The position numbers were made by a program, and so were the translations under genes. The notes beneath the pieces were generated by a model. That model was not told the DNA's origin and ran no database searches. It saw nothing but the letters and a program-made list of their open reading frames with translations. Below are positions 18,839-29,200 of a stretch of 64,000 nucleotides of DNA, piece after piece (position 1 is the first letter of the stretch; each line of letters starts with the position of its first letter). Source of the DNA: Ideonella_A sp963843805 (GTDB lineage: Bacteria; Pseudomonadota; Gammaproteobacteria; Burkholderiales; Burkholderiaceae_C); the NCBI GenBank assembly GCA_963843805.1, contig CAWJLY010000010.1, positions 310,001-374,000 on the forward strand, in the 5' to 3' direction.

Positions 18839-19014
18839 CGTGCGGTCCGTGGTCTTCCAGCTTGATGATTATTTGGCTGCTGTCGACCGAGTAACGAACG
18901 GAACCGGGCCTGCCAGCGCGTTTGCATCATGCCCTTCTCTTTGCAGTCCGGGCTGTGCTCCAGTGCTTCTGGTGTTTCAAAGCCATCCGGCACTGCGCCC
19001 GAGCTTTTCGAATC

Positions 19015-19482
19015 TCACTTCACATACCCCAACGGCAACGCCGTCGTCAGCTTCAGCTCCTCCATCGCGAAGCTCGAGCTGACGTCGTGCAGCTGGGTGC
19101 CGGCGGTCAGGCGTTTGTAGACGGCGTCGTAGGCGGCGATGTCGGGCACGACAACGCGCAGCAGGTAGTCGACGTCGCCGCTCATCCGGTAGAACTCGAC
19201 CACTTCGGGGATGGCCTGCACGGTGGCGCGAAAACCCTCGAACCACTGCTGGGTGTGGGTGCTGGTGCGCACCGAGACGAAGACCGTCACGCCGACATTC
19301 ACCATCCGGGCATCGACCAGCGCCACCTGGCGACTGATCACGCCGGCCTCTTTCATGCGCTGGATGCGGCGCCAGCAGGGCGTTGTCGACAGCCCGACCT
19401 GCTGCGCGATCTGCGCGATCTGCTGATCGGCATCACGTTGCAGGATGTCGAGGATCTTCAGATCAATGGAATCCAGTTTCAC
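19015..19482 (-). CDS. Lrp/AsnC family transcriptional regulator
   Basis: Protein of 155 residues: N-terminal helix-turn-helix (LDSIDLKILDILQRDADQQ through GLSTTPCWRRIQRMKEAGVI, residues 3-60) and a C-terminal RAM/AsnC effector domain ending in a typical ALPLGYVK. It is divergent from the cysteine desulfurase fusion gene with 94 bases between starts. By analogy with cysteine-responsive Lrp members (DecR, CuyR types) it probably controls that gene in response to an amino acid; that is inference from position only. Confidence 0.92.
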   Translation of the reverse strand: MKLDSIDLKILDILQRDADQQIAQIAQQVGLSTTPCWRRIQRMKEAGVISRQVALVDARMVNVGVTVFVSVRTSTHTQQWFEGFRATVQAIPEVVEFYRMSGDVDYLLRVVVPDIAAYDAVYKRLTAGTQLHDVSSSFAMEELKLTTALPLGYVK

Positions 19483-19576
19483 AAAAGAATCTCATGCTGG
19501 AATGAAGTACTCATCCAATCCGTTTCTGGCCACGATTTAAACACTGTTTCCAGCCAGCGGAGCGCACAATTTCGGC
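19483..19576. promoter_or_regulatory. divergent promoter region, lrp-like gene / desulfurase fusion
   Basis: This 94-base region is AT-richer than its surroundings (TTTAAACACTGTTTCC near 19537-19552) and must hold the start signals of both divergent genes. Lrp-family regulators usually bind such shared regions. I cannot define a dyad with confidence. Confidence 0.4.
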
Positions 19577-21709
19577 ATGGAAATCTACCTCGACGCCAAC
19601 GCCACCACGCCGGTATTGCCGGCAGCCCGCGAGGCCGCGCTGGCGGCGATGGCCGGGGATTTCGGCAACCCGAGCAGCAGCCACAGCACCGGCTTGCGGG
19701 CGCGCGCGCTGCTCGACGATGTGCGCGCCAGCGCGCGTCGCGTGCTGGGTGCCGGCAACGGGCAACTGCTGTTCACCAGCGGTGCCACCGAGGGGATCCA
19801 GACCGCTGTCTTGTCGGCATTGGCCAGCTTGCGCGCGCCGCGCGCCAACGGCGCCCCGATGCCCGGTTGGCTGCTGTATGGCGCCACCGAACACAAGGCG
19901 GTACCGGAGGCCTTGCGCCACTGGAATGCACTGCTCGGCCTGCAGATGGATGTGCGGTCGATTCCGGTCGGCCGCGACGGGCGGCACGATCTGGCGTGGT
20001 TGCGCCGGCATGCGCCCCGCGCCGGCCTTGTCTGCACGATGGCGGCCAACAACGAAACCGGGGTGATCAGCGATCTCGACGGCATCGCCGACGCACTGGC
20101 CGACAGCCCCGCGTTGTGGATGGTCGACAGCGTGCAGGCGCTGGGCAAGTTGCCGCTGAACCTGGCCGCGTCGCGAATCGACTACGCGCCGTTTTCCGGT
20201 CACAAGGCCTGCGCACCGAAAGGCATCGGCCTGCTGTACGTCCGCGCCGGCGCACCGCTGACGCCGCTGCTGGCCGGTGGCGGTCAGGAGGGCGCGCAGC
20301 GCTCGGGCACCGAAAACATGCCGGGCATTGCCGCGCTCGGCGCCGTGTTGGCGGCGATCGACGCCGGATACCTGTTTCAGGGTCATGACACGCTGGCGGC
20401 CTTTCGAGCGCAGTTGACCGCGGCGCTGCAAACCGCGTTCGCCGGGCTGCTATGGCATGCGCCAGCCGCGCTCAGCCTGCCGACCACACTCAACTTCTCG
20501 GTGCCGGGGCTGAGCTCGAAACTGCTGCTCGACCTGTTCGACGCCGCCGGCATCCGGGTCAGCGGCGGTTCGGCCTGCAGTGCGGCCAAGGCCGATCCCA
20601 GCCATGTGCTCGAGGCGATGGGCTTGCCGGCCTGGCAGGCTGCATCGGCCATCCGCCTGTCGTTCGCGCCGACCAGCGATGCCAACTTCATCGCGCAGGC
20701 CTGTCAGCGCATCCGCGCCTGCGGCGAATCGCTGCACCGAAGCGGATCGGGCACTGCGCCGCGGGTGCCGTCGCTGCCGACCGACGGCGTCACCCGCTGG
20801 GTCGACGATGGCGCCTGCTGCTACCTGCTGGCCGATGCAGCAAGCCGGCGCTGCGTGGTGATCGACCCGCTGCCCGCGCTGCTGCCGCAACTGCTGCAAC
20901 GACTGCAGGTCCCGGGGCAGACACTGGCCGCGGTGCTGCATACCCGTCAGCAGCCGGACAACGCCTCGGCGGCGGCCGAGTTGCGCACCGCTTGCATGCA
21001 GCCAGCGCTTGCGCTGGATGGTGTCGATGGTGACGGTTGGCCGGTCGGGCAGGATCAGATCGGCCTGGGTGCGCAACGCCTGACCCGGCAGTCGCTCGCT
21101 GGCCGTGAGCCGCCAAACACGGCCTACCTGCTGCACGGTGCGCAAGGTGGCCCGCGGCTGGTATTTGTCGGTGATGCGCTGGAGCCGGTGCCGGCCTGCG
21201 AGGTCGGCCTTGCGGTGATGCCTTGGCTGCAAGCGCTCGACCGCGCAGGCGGACCCGATGTGCTGCTGCTGCCGGCCCACGACGAGCAAGACCGCTTCGC
21301 CAGCACGCCTGGCGCCGAATCCAAGCCGGCTGCCAACCCGCAGTCGATGGACGCGGAGCTGACCCGTGCGTCGCTCAAGGCGCTGCTGTCGACCCATCCC
21401 GATCTGTTGATGGTCGATGTGCGCGAACCTTATGAACAGGCGCTCGGCGACTCGACGCGGGCGAAGCGGATCGCGTCGTCATCAACGCGCTGCCAGTTGG
21501 CGCCGCTGTCCGATCTGATCAATGCGTTGCCGGGCTGGCTGGCCTTGCCAGCTGATCAACCGGTGCTGTTCTTCTGCCGCAGCGGCAACCGCAGTGCCAA
21601 GGCGGCCGGCGTATTGCGCCGGCTCGGCCATCGACAGGCGTTCAGCCTGACGGGTGGCCTGGCGCAGTGGCCCGCCGATGTCGATCAGGCTCAAGGGGCC
21701 GAGCGGTAG
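19577..21709 (+). CDS. cysteine desulfurase / degenerate ETHE1-like / rhodanese fusion protein
   Basis: A 710-residue three-domain protein. Residues 1-385 are a NifS/IscS-type cysteine desulfurase: PLP lysine K210 in SGHKACAPKG and the sulfur-accepting Cys334 in SGGSACSAAKADPSHVL. Residues 405-592 resemble an ETHE1 persulfide dioxygenase (metallo-beta-lactamase fold): LVFVGDALE and LLLPAHDEQDRFASTPGAE align with ETHE1, but the metal motif HxHxDH has become LHTRQQPDN, so this domain should not bind iron normally. Residues 598-702 are a rhodanese with active Cys667 in FFCRSGNRS. The order suggests direct transfer of persulfide sulfur from desulfurase to rhodanese. Sequence at residues 622-642 is atypical for rhodanese and may hide a compensated frame change. 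Divergent from an Lrp gene. Confidence 0.85.
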   Translation: MEIYLDANATTPVLPAAREAALAAMAGDFGNPSSSHSTGLRARALLDDVRASARRVLGAGNGQLLFTSGATEGIQTAVLSALASLRAPRANGAPMPGWLLYGATEHKAVPEALRHWNALLGLQMDVRSIPVGRDGRHDLAWLRRHAPRAGLVCTMAANNETGVISDLDGIADALADSPALWMVDSVQALGKLPLNLAASRIDYAPFSGHKACAPKGIGLLYVRAGAPLTPLLAGGGQEGAQRSGTENMPGIAALGAVLAAIDAGYLFQGHDTLAAFRAQLTAALQTAFAGLLWHAPAALSLPTTLNFSVPGLSSKLLLDLFDAAGIRVSGGSACSAAKADPSHVLEAMGLPAWQAASAIRLSFAPTSDANFIAQACQRIRACGESLHRSGSGTAPRVPSLPTDGVTRWVDDGACCYLLADAASRRCVVIDPLPALLPQLLQRLQVPGQTLAAVLHTRQQPDNASAAAELRTACMQPALALDGVDGDGWPVGQDQIGLGAQRLTRQSLAGREPPNTAYLLHGAQGGPRLVFVGDALEPVPACEVGLAVMPWLQALDRAGGPDVLLLPAHDEQDRFASTPGAESKPAANPQSMDAELTRASLKALLSTHPDLLMVDVREPYEQALGDSTRAKRIASSSTRCQLAPLSDLINALPGWLALPADQPVLFFCRSGNRSAKAAGVLRRLGHRQAFSLTGGLAQWPADVDQAQGAER

Positions 21710-22653
21710 TTGGCCGGCAGCCAGTCGTAGCCCTTGCCGTCGGCGCGCAACTGGCCGATGCCGGGAAACGAGACATGCGCTATGGCCACGAAATAGCCCT
21801 TCTTCGCTGCATCGGCAAAGTTTTTCTGGCGGGCTGGCGCGGCGACCCTGGAGTCGGTGTCGAACGCCATGGTGGCTGCAGGCGTCGGAAACTGGACGGC
21901 CGCGACGTGCATCAGATCACCCCAGACAACCAGCTTCGCGCCATCGCTCTCGATGGCGTAAATCGTGTGGCCGGGCGTGTGGCCGGGCGCCGGCATCGCA
22001 CGGATCCCGGGCAGCAACTGGGTTTGCCCGTCGAAGGGTTTGTAGCGGTCGGCCGCGACATAAGGCTTCAGTGACGCCATGGCGCCCTGGAAGAAGCCCT
22101 TGTCATCGGGCTTGGCGGCGTCGAGCCTGGCCTGGTCGAGCCAATAGCCGCCTTCACGCTGATCGGCACGAACGATGGCGTTCGGAAAGACCATCTTGCC
22201 ATCGGCTGCCAGCCCGCCGACGTGATCGGGGTGCATGTGGGTGACATAGATTTCGTCGATCTGTTCGGGCTGGTAGCCTGCGGCCTTCAGGTTGGCTACC
22301 AGCTTGCCGAGGGTCGGCCCGAACAGACCGGCGGCGCCGGCATCGATCAGCACCAACTTGCTGCCGGTGTTGACGAGGTAGCCGTTGACGGAGGTCTCGA
22401 CCGGCGCTTTCAGATAGCTGCGCGCCAGCAATTGCCTGACCTGCTCGGGCTTGATGTTCGACAGCAGCTTGTCGACGGGCAGCGCCACCGTGCCGTCCGA
22501 CAGTGCCGTGATCTCGAACTGACCCAGCATCATCCGGTACCAGCCGGGCGCCTGGGCCTTGGTGATCGGCGCTTCGGCATGCGCCGGGGCATTGAATGCC
22601 AACAGCGTGGCCAGGCAGGTGCCAAATAAGTACGAGCGGAAAAACGGTCGCAT
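21691..22653 (-). CDS. exported MBL-fold metallo-hydrolase
   Basis: Protein of 320 residues with a Sec signal peptide (MRPFFRSYLFGTCLATLLAF, cleavage likely after AHA near residue 26). The metal site THMHPDHVGGL is intact (HxHxDH), with further ligands in PAPGHTPGHT and VVWGDLMH, so it should bind two zinc ions. The family includes AHL lactonases, arylsulfatases and sub-class B3-like enzymes; the substrate cannot be read off. The start at 22653 was chosen because it begins the signal peptide; the frame is open further upstream but codes for nothing recognisable. Its 3' end overlaps the convergent desulfurase fusion by 19 bases. Confidence 0.88.
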   Translation of the reverse strand: MRPFFRSYLFGTCLATLLAFNAPAHAEAPITKAQAPGWYRMMLGQFEITALSDGTVALPVDKLLSNIKPEQVRQLLARSYLKAPVETSVNGYLVNTGSKLVLIDAGAAGLFGPTLGKLVANLKAAGYQPEQIDEIYVTHMHPDHVGGLAADGKMVFPNAIVRADQREGGYWLDQARLDAAKPDDKGFFQGAMASLKPYVAADRYKPFDGQTQLLPGIRAMPAPGHTPGHTIYAIESDGAKLVVWGDLMHVAAVQFPTPAATMAFDTDSRVAAPARQKNFADAAKKGYFVAIAHVSFPGIGQLRADGKGYDWLPANYRSAP

Positions 22654-22733
22654 GCGGGATCCTTCGGTCGGTGTCGAGCGCGGTGGTGCGCTCGGTGAGC
22701 ATAACGAGAAGCGACCGCCGCGTCTGGGCGCGG

Positions 22734-23177
22734 TCAGAAGGGGCCGGCGCGGCCCGGGTCGCTCGCCAGTTCCTGCAACGTGAGGGGATCGCGCGCGCCG
22801 TTGCAGTAACGGTCGATGACGCCGCTGAAGGGTGTGCCAGTGCCGATCGCCTGCTCGAACAGCGTCATGCACGACCGCAGCTTGAGGTCGTCGGGCGAGC
22901 CGAATATCTGCTGCGCGCTGCGCCCGCGGACATCGAGCAGGGTGTGCGCGCAGGTCATCAAGCGCGATCCGAGCAGCGGGTGCGCGGCATAGGCGCGCGC
23001 CTCCGCCAGATCGGCGATGCCGAAGCGCCGTGCCGTGGCGCTGCGCCCGAGACTGCGCAGCTGCGGAAAGATGAACCACATCCAGTGCGTCTGCTTGCGC
23101 CCGGCCCGCAGTTCGGCCAGCGCCTGGTCGAACACGGGTTGCTGGGCGTCGACGAAGCGTTGCAGATCGTGCGGCAT
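22734..23177 (-). CDS. DUF1810 family protein
   Basis: Protein of 147 residues starting MPHDLQRFVDAQQPVFDQAL. The diagnostic segments are HWMWFIFPQLRSLGRSATARRFGI and the later AQQIFGSPDDLKLRSCMTLFE, which define DUF1810 (a small domain of unknown function sometimes labelled calpastatin-like). Members usually have 135-150 residues, so this is complete. The start at 23177 fits the family N-terminus. About 80 bases upstream of the MBL gene on the same strand; a short operon is possible. Confidence 0.87.
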   Translation of the reverse strand: MPHDLQRFVDAQQPVFDQALAELRAGRKQTHWMWFIFPQLRSLGRSATARRFGIADLAEARAYAAHPLLGSRLMTCAHTLLDVRGRSAQQIFGSPDDLKLRSCMTLFEQAIGTGTPFSGVIDRYCNGARDPLTLQELASDPGRAGPF

Positions 23178-23379
23178 CGTGACATTTTGGCGCGACAGGT
23201 ACCGGCTCGCAAGACATGGCGCGCCCGACACCCCGGGGTTTCCTCGCTGATGCCGGCCGGATTCCGCCGCAAGAATGCCTGATCGGATCGGCAAAGCTGG
23301 CGCTCGCAGGCCGCAGTGTGGGATCGACACGCCGAGCGGATTCAATGACAAGGTTTCAAGCAAGGGAGACGGCAGTTTC

Positions 23380-24197
23380 ATGGACATCAAGAACAGGGTG
23401 GCAGTGGTCACCGGCGCCGCCAGCGGCATCGGCCGCGAAGTCACGTTGCAGCTGGCGCAGCGCGGGGCAAAGGCAGTGGCGATGGTCGACATGACCGAGG
23501 CGTGCGAGAAGCCGCCGACGAGGCCAACGCCAAGGCGGGTCGTCAGGTCGCCTTCGCCTTCCAGGGCAACGCCACCGACGAGGCGTTTCGTGCCTCGGTA
23601 TTCGACCAGATGGAGCAGCAGTCGGCGCCTGGCCAGCATCTGCATTCCGGCTGCCGGCATCACCCGCGACGATCTGGCGCTGCGGCTCGACAAGAGCACC
23701 GGCAAGTTGCGCATCTATCCGGTCGAAACCTTCCGCCTGGTGGTCGAGGTGAACCTGATCGCGCCGGTCTACTGGGCGCTCGAGATGGTGGCGCGAATCG
23801 GCCAGGACCGCATCGCCAAGGGGCTGAAGCGCTGGGTGCCCGAGCGAGCACCTGCAAGGGCGCGATCATCTTCATCGGCTCGGTTTCGTCGCAGGGCAAC
23901 AAGGGCCAGATCTCGTACGCCAGCACCAAGGCCGGCCTCGAGGGCGCCGCGGCGACGGTGATGAAGGAGGCGATCTACTACGGCGTGCGCTGCGGCGTGA
24001 TCCACCCCGGCTTCACCGATACGCCGATGGTTCGCGCGCTGGGCGAAGACTACATCGCGAAGAACATCCTGCCGTACACCCAGCTCGGCCGGCTGATCCG
24101 CCCGCAGGAGATCGCCGATGCGATCTGCTTCATGGTCAGCAACTCGGCCGTCAGCGGCGAGCTGTGGGCCGACGCCGGCTGGCACGCACCGGCGTAG
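23380..24197 (+). pseudogene. short-chain dehydrogenase/reductase with at least three frame changes
   Basis: Starts MDIKNRVAVVTGAASGIGRE after a good ribosome site (AAGGGAGAC). The NAD(P)-binding TGxxxGIG motif and, later, the catalytic tyrosine-lysine motif SYASTKAGLEG are present, but in different frames. Shifts occur near 23500 (sense resumes as AADEANAKAGRQVAF one frame over), near 23625 (back, CIPAAGITRDDLAL) and near 23850 (again, CKGAIIFIGSVSSQGNKG). Most are explained by loss of one base from a GG or CC pair. Restored, it is an about 270-residue SDR, possibly a 3-hydroxyacyl-CoA/acetoacetyl-CoA reductase given the adjacent PHA synthase. Either a decayed gene or poor sequence. Confidence 0.8.
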
Positions 24198-24266
24198 CGG
24201 TAGATCTGCCGCAGCGGGCCGGCTTCGCTGTCGGCCTTGTTCAATTTCATTGTCCGAGATCCCGCC

Positions 24267-26019
24267 ATGACCACCTCACCCGCCGACAAGTCGCTTGCCA
24301 AGGATTTCGACCGCGAGTTTCGGGCGCAGGTTGCCCAGATGACGTCGGGCCTCGCGCCGTCGGCATTCACGTCGGCCTGGACCGACTGGGCGACGCAGAT
24401 GGCCGTATCACCTGCGCGGCGAGCCGAGCTGCAGGCGCCATGCCGGCGAGCGGGCTGGCGACACCTGGGCATTCGCGCTGCGCGCGCTGACCGGCGCGCC
24501 GGTTTCACCGGGCGACGGTCTGCCCGAGGGCGAAGCCGACAAACGCTTTGCCGCGCAGGCCTGGTCGCAGTTTCCGTTCAACGTCTACGCCCGCGCCTAT
24601 CAGAACAATGCCGCTCTGCTGAACGAGGCGGTGAGCGACGTCGGCGGCGTCAGTGAATACCATTCGCAACTGGTCGAGTTCACGCGTGCGCATGTTGCTC
24701 GATTCGAGCTCGCCGTCGAACTATCTGGCGGCCAATCCCGAACTGCTGGCGCTGACACAGGTCCGAACAGGGGCAGAACCTGGTTCGTGGCATGCAGCAC
24801 ATGGTCGAGGACATCGAAGCGCACGCTCGACGCACGCGGCGCCGGCCGGTACCGATGCAATTCGAGGTCGGCCGCAACCTCGCCGTCACGCCGGGCAAGG
24901 TGGTGTTCCGCAACGAGTCTGATCGAGCTGATCCAGTACGACGCCGACGACCGAGCAGGTCTTCGCCGAGCCGATCCTGATCGTTCCGGCGTGGATCATG
25001 AAGTACTACATCCTCGATCTGAGCCCGCGCAACTCGCTGGTGAAATACCTGGTCGACCAGGGCCACACGGTCTTCATGATCTCGTGGAAAAACCCCGACG
25101 AAGGCGACCGCGAATTCGGCATGGACGATTACGTGCTGAAAGGGTTTCGGCGCCGCGCTCGACGCGGTGACGGCGATCGTGCCCAAGCGCAGGTCCACGC
25201 GGTCGGTTATTGCATCGGCGGCACGCTGCTGGCGATCGGCGCGGCGGCGCTGGCGCGCGAGAAGGACGAGCGGCTGGCATCGGTGACGATGTTCGCCGCG
25301 CAGACCGATTTCTCCGAGCCCGGCGAGCTGGCCTTCTTCATCAATCCGAGCCAGCTGGCGATGCTCGAGGCGACGATGCACAAGAAGGGCGTGCTCGACA
25401 GCAAGCAGATGGGCGGCGCATTTGCGATGCTGCGCGCCAAGGACCTGCTGTGGCAGCCGATGATCGACAGCTACCTGAAGGGCCAGCGCGCGCCGATGAT
25501 CGACCTGATGGCCTGGAATGCCGACGGCACCCGCATGCCCTGGCGCATGCACTCCGAGTACCTGTACCGGCTGTACCTCGACAACGAACTGGCGACCAAC
25601 CGCTTCCCGATGGACGGCAAGCTGGTGCGGCTGTCGGACATCCGGGTGCCGATGTTCGTCGTCGGCACCGAGACCGACCACGTGGCGCCGTGGAAATCGG
25701 TCTACAAGGTCGACAACCTGGTGCGCTCGGACGACCTCACCTTCCTGCTGACCTCGGGCGGCCACAACGCCGGCATCGTCTGCGGCCCGGTGCATCCGAA
25801 GCGCCACTACCGCATCCATACCCGCCGGCTGGTCGACCCGCACCTGGCGCCGGACGAATGGATGGAAGCGGCCGAAAAACACCACGGGCTCGTGGTGGCC
25901 GGCGTGGCAGGACTGGCTGGCCGCGCATTCGAGCGGCCGGGTGAAGCATCCCAAGACAGGGTCCGCGGTGCTACCCGGTTGTCGGTGATGCGCCCGGGCA
26001 GTATGTGCGACAGCGTTAG
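24267..26019 (+). pseudogene. phaC: polyhydroxyalkanoate synthase with about nine frame changes
   Basis: Reading across frames rebuilds a class I-like PHA synthase, which polymerises hydroxyacyl-CoA into storage granules. Start MTTSPADKSLAKDFDREF at 24267; later pieces are SPSNYLAANPELL (24700s), LVRGMQHMVEDIE (24780s), VKYLVDQGHTVFMISWKNPD (25030s), the lipase-like box GYCIGGT with the nucleophilic Cys (25207), ETDHVAPW with the catalytic Asp (25670s), GGHNAGI with the catalytic His (25770s) and a C-terminus APGQYVRQR ending TAG at 26019. Frame changes fall near 24440, 24683, 24775, 24918, 24943, 25145, 25190, 25890 and 25970, both insertions and deletions. All catalytic residues survive, so decay would be very recent, or the sequence is unreliable here. 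Confidence 0.85.
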
Positions 26020-26206
26020 TCGAGGCGGCCGCCCATGGAAGGACTACTTGAGATTAGGTAGACTTCCGACATCAATCGTCAACGAATCGCATTTCTAATC
26101 GGCCTGTGCAGATCAAGATGCGATAGCGTCTGCTGGAGTTGGCCGGCATCCATCACCGGCCTTCAGTTCGCTGGCTGAGTGTTTCTGAATCGCGAAGGGG
26201 TTCAGC
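26020..26206 (+). promoter_or_regulatory. probable promoter region of the signalling cluster
   Basis: This 187-base gap is AT-richer than its neighbours and separates the PHA synthase from the first giant kinase. TTGAGA at about 26049 is a possible -35 element, but no good -10 follows at standard spacing. A weak GAAGGGG lies just upstream of the GTG/ATG start. Confidence 0.25.
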
Positions 26207-29200
26207 GTGATGACCCAGCGAATCGTGCTGGCCCAGCGCGACCCTGTCGCGCGGGCCGCTTTGTCAGGCTTGCTCAGGGAGGGCGGATACGACGTCGAGG
26301 CAACAGACGCGTGGCAGGATGCGCGCGACCGATGCCGCCGGACACCACCCGATCTCCTCGTTCTGGCCAGCGACCTGCGCGACCCAGGCGTCGAGCAGGC
26401 GTTGTTGCAGGCGCGCGCGGAACCGTTGCTTTCAAAATCCTGGCTGGCCTTGCTGGGTGGTGCAAGTGACACCTCTGGCACGGCCGACCACCTGATCGAC
26501 GGATTCCTGATCAGCGAATGGCCGTCGCATCGGCTGCGATCACAGATCGCCACGTTGCTGGCCCACAAGGCGCGCTGCGACGCTCCAACGATCGACCGCG
26601 GGCAGATGACGCGCATATTCCAGCGTGCGCCGTCTGCCATGCTGATCGTCAGCATGGCAGACAACACCATATTGCTCGCCAACCCGGCAGCCGCCGAGTT
26701 GTTCGGCACCGGCCCGCAGAGTCTGGTCGGCAAGCCGTTCGGTCATGTCGATGAGGTGGTGCGCGCCGCGCACGAGCCGGTCGAAGTCGAGCTTGAGCGC
26801 GGCCGGCGTGCGGCCGTTGTCGCTTCGATGCGCGCCTCGCCGATCGACCGTCCAGCCGGGCCGGCTTGGCTGATCACGCTGCACGACGTGACCGCTGCGC
26901 TCGAGGCCCGTAGTCGGCTTGCAGAGGGTGAGCAACGCTATCGCTCGCTGTTCGACCAGAATCCTGATGCGGTCTATTCGGTGCGCCCGGATGGCAGCTT
27001 CACCTCTGCCAACGCGGCCTTTCATCAACTGACGGGCTACACGGGCGACGAAGTCGCCTTGCTCGGTTGCGCGACCGTGGTGGCGCCGGAATGGGCCGAT
27101 GCGGCCCTGCAGCAATTCCGCCGCGCGATGGCAGGGGAAGCGGTGCGTTACGAAACAGTCGGCGTGCGCAAGGACGGTGGGCGCTTCGACGCCGATGTGA
27201 AGAATCTGCCGATCTTCGTCGAGGGCAGTATCGTTGGCGTGTACGGCATCATCAAGGACATCACCGAACGCAAGTCGCTGATAAGGGCTCTGCAGGCGAG
27301 CGAGCGGCAGTTGTCGTTGATCTTCGCGCAGGCCGCTACCGGAGTCGCCATCGCCACGCTAGCCGGCCGGTTTGTCGAAGCCAACCCGGCGTTTTGTCAC
27401 ATGCTCGGCTATACGCTCGCCGAACTGCAAAGCCTCGACATGCAGAGCCTGACACACCACGACGATCGGGCTCGCAACGCCGGCGAACTGGCCCGGGCGA
27501 TGACCGGCAACCCCGGCCACTTCGTCACCGAAAAGCGCTACATGCACCGCAACGGCCAAGTGGTGTGGGTGCGTGTCAGCGTCACGGTGGTGCATGAGGA
27601 GCGACGCCCGCGGCACCTGGTGGGAATCTTCGAAGACATCACTGCACGCCGCAACGCCGAGGACGCGCTGCGCGACAGTCAGGCGTTGGAATCGATGGCC
27701 GGGCGCGTGGCGCAGATTGGCGGCTGGTCGCTCGACTTGGCAACGTCGACGCTGCGGCAGTCGGGCGAGGTGAAGCGTATCCATGGCAATAAATCCGGCG
27801 CGACGCCCGACGTCGATCGGGCGCTGTCCTGCTATTCGCCCGAGCACCAGCCAGCAATCCGCGAGGCGGTGCAGCGCTGTATCGCGCAGGGCATGCCATT
27901 CGACATCGAGGCGCAGATCGTCCTTGCCGACGGTAGCCGGCGCTGGGTGCGCGCGATTGGCGAGGCCGAGCGTGATTCGGCCGGGCAGATCGCCCGCGTG
28001 CAGGGCGCGTTTCAGCAGATCGATGCGCGCAAGCAGGCCGAGCTTGCTTTGAGTGAGTCGAATCAGCGACTGAGGATGACACTCGAAAGCATCGGCGACG
28101 CGTTTTTCACGATCGACCGCGATTGGCGTTTCGGCTACGTCAACCATCGAGCGGAAGCGATGGTGGGACGCAGCCGCGAACGACTGATCGGTCGCAATCT
28201 GTGGGAGGAGTTTCCCGAGCTTGCCGGCAGCCCTTTTGCGGCCTTGTACGAGCGTGTGATGGCCGAGCGCGTGGCAGGCAGCCTGGAAGACTTCCACCCG
28301 GCGCCGATCAGCAGCTGGGTCGAAGTCAACGCCCATCCGTCTCCCGACGGCCTGTCGGTTTATGTCCGGGACGTCAGCGTTCGTCGCGCCGCCGGAGAAC
28401 GCCTGCGCCTGCTCGAGAAAAGCATCGAGCGGCTCGAAGACATTGTGTTGATCACTGCTGCCGACCCGCTCGACGAGCCGGGCCCGCAGATCGTCTACGC
28501 AAATGCGGCTTTTGAGCGTCATACGGGCTATCGCTGCGAAGAGGTCATCGGTCGCTCGCCCCGATTCCTGCAGGGTCCGCTGACTGATCGCGCAGCACTC
28601 GATCGGATTCGTGATGCGCTGGCCCACCAGCGGCCGGTTCGGGAAGAGCTCATCAACTACACCAAGGCGGGCGAGTCGTTCTGGCTCGAACTCGATATCG
28701 CGCCGGTTGCCGACGAATCCGGCCGGGTGACGCACTACATCGCTGTGGAACGCGATATCACCGAGCGCAAAAACACCGACCTGAGACTGCGCCACAAACT
28801 GTTCCGGCTTGCGCTGTTGCAGAAGATAACTAGAGCCATCGGTGCTCACCAGGATCTGACCTCGATCTTCAGCGTGCTGTGCGATTCGATCGAACGCGAC
28901 ATGCCGGCAGCGCTTTGTGCGGTGGCGCTGTACGACGACGCGAGCGACGACCTGTCGATCGGCGCGGTCGGCCGCGGTAGTCGGCCGTCGGCAGCGGCTG
29001 CCGGACTGGACATCGGGGATAGGCTGGATGTCGAGCGCAACGGACTCCGACGGGCGCTCGACGGTGAACTGGTTCACGAACGCAAGCTGTCGGGCAACGA
29101 CGCGCCACTGCCTCGCCAGCTTTTTTCTGTCGGTCTCGAAAGCGTGGTGATTGCGCCGCTGCGCTTCGAAAGCAGGATCTTCGGTGCGTTGATCACCGCA

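Noticed and set aside
18839..18935. A 31-codon minus-strand frame ending in an ATGA overlap with fic, considered as an antitoxin
   Set aside because: The product is short and arginine-rich with no family resemblance; a better looking neighbouring frame lacks a start codon.
23380..26019. Programmed frameshifting in the PHA synthase region
   Set aside because: About twelve changes of both signs without slippery heptamers or pseudoknots are far beyond any known programmed event.
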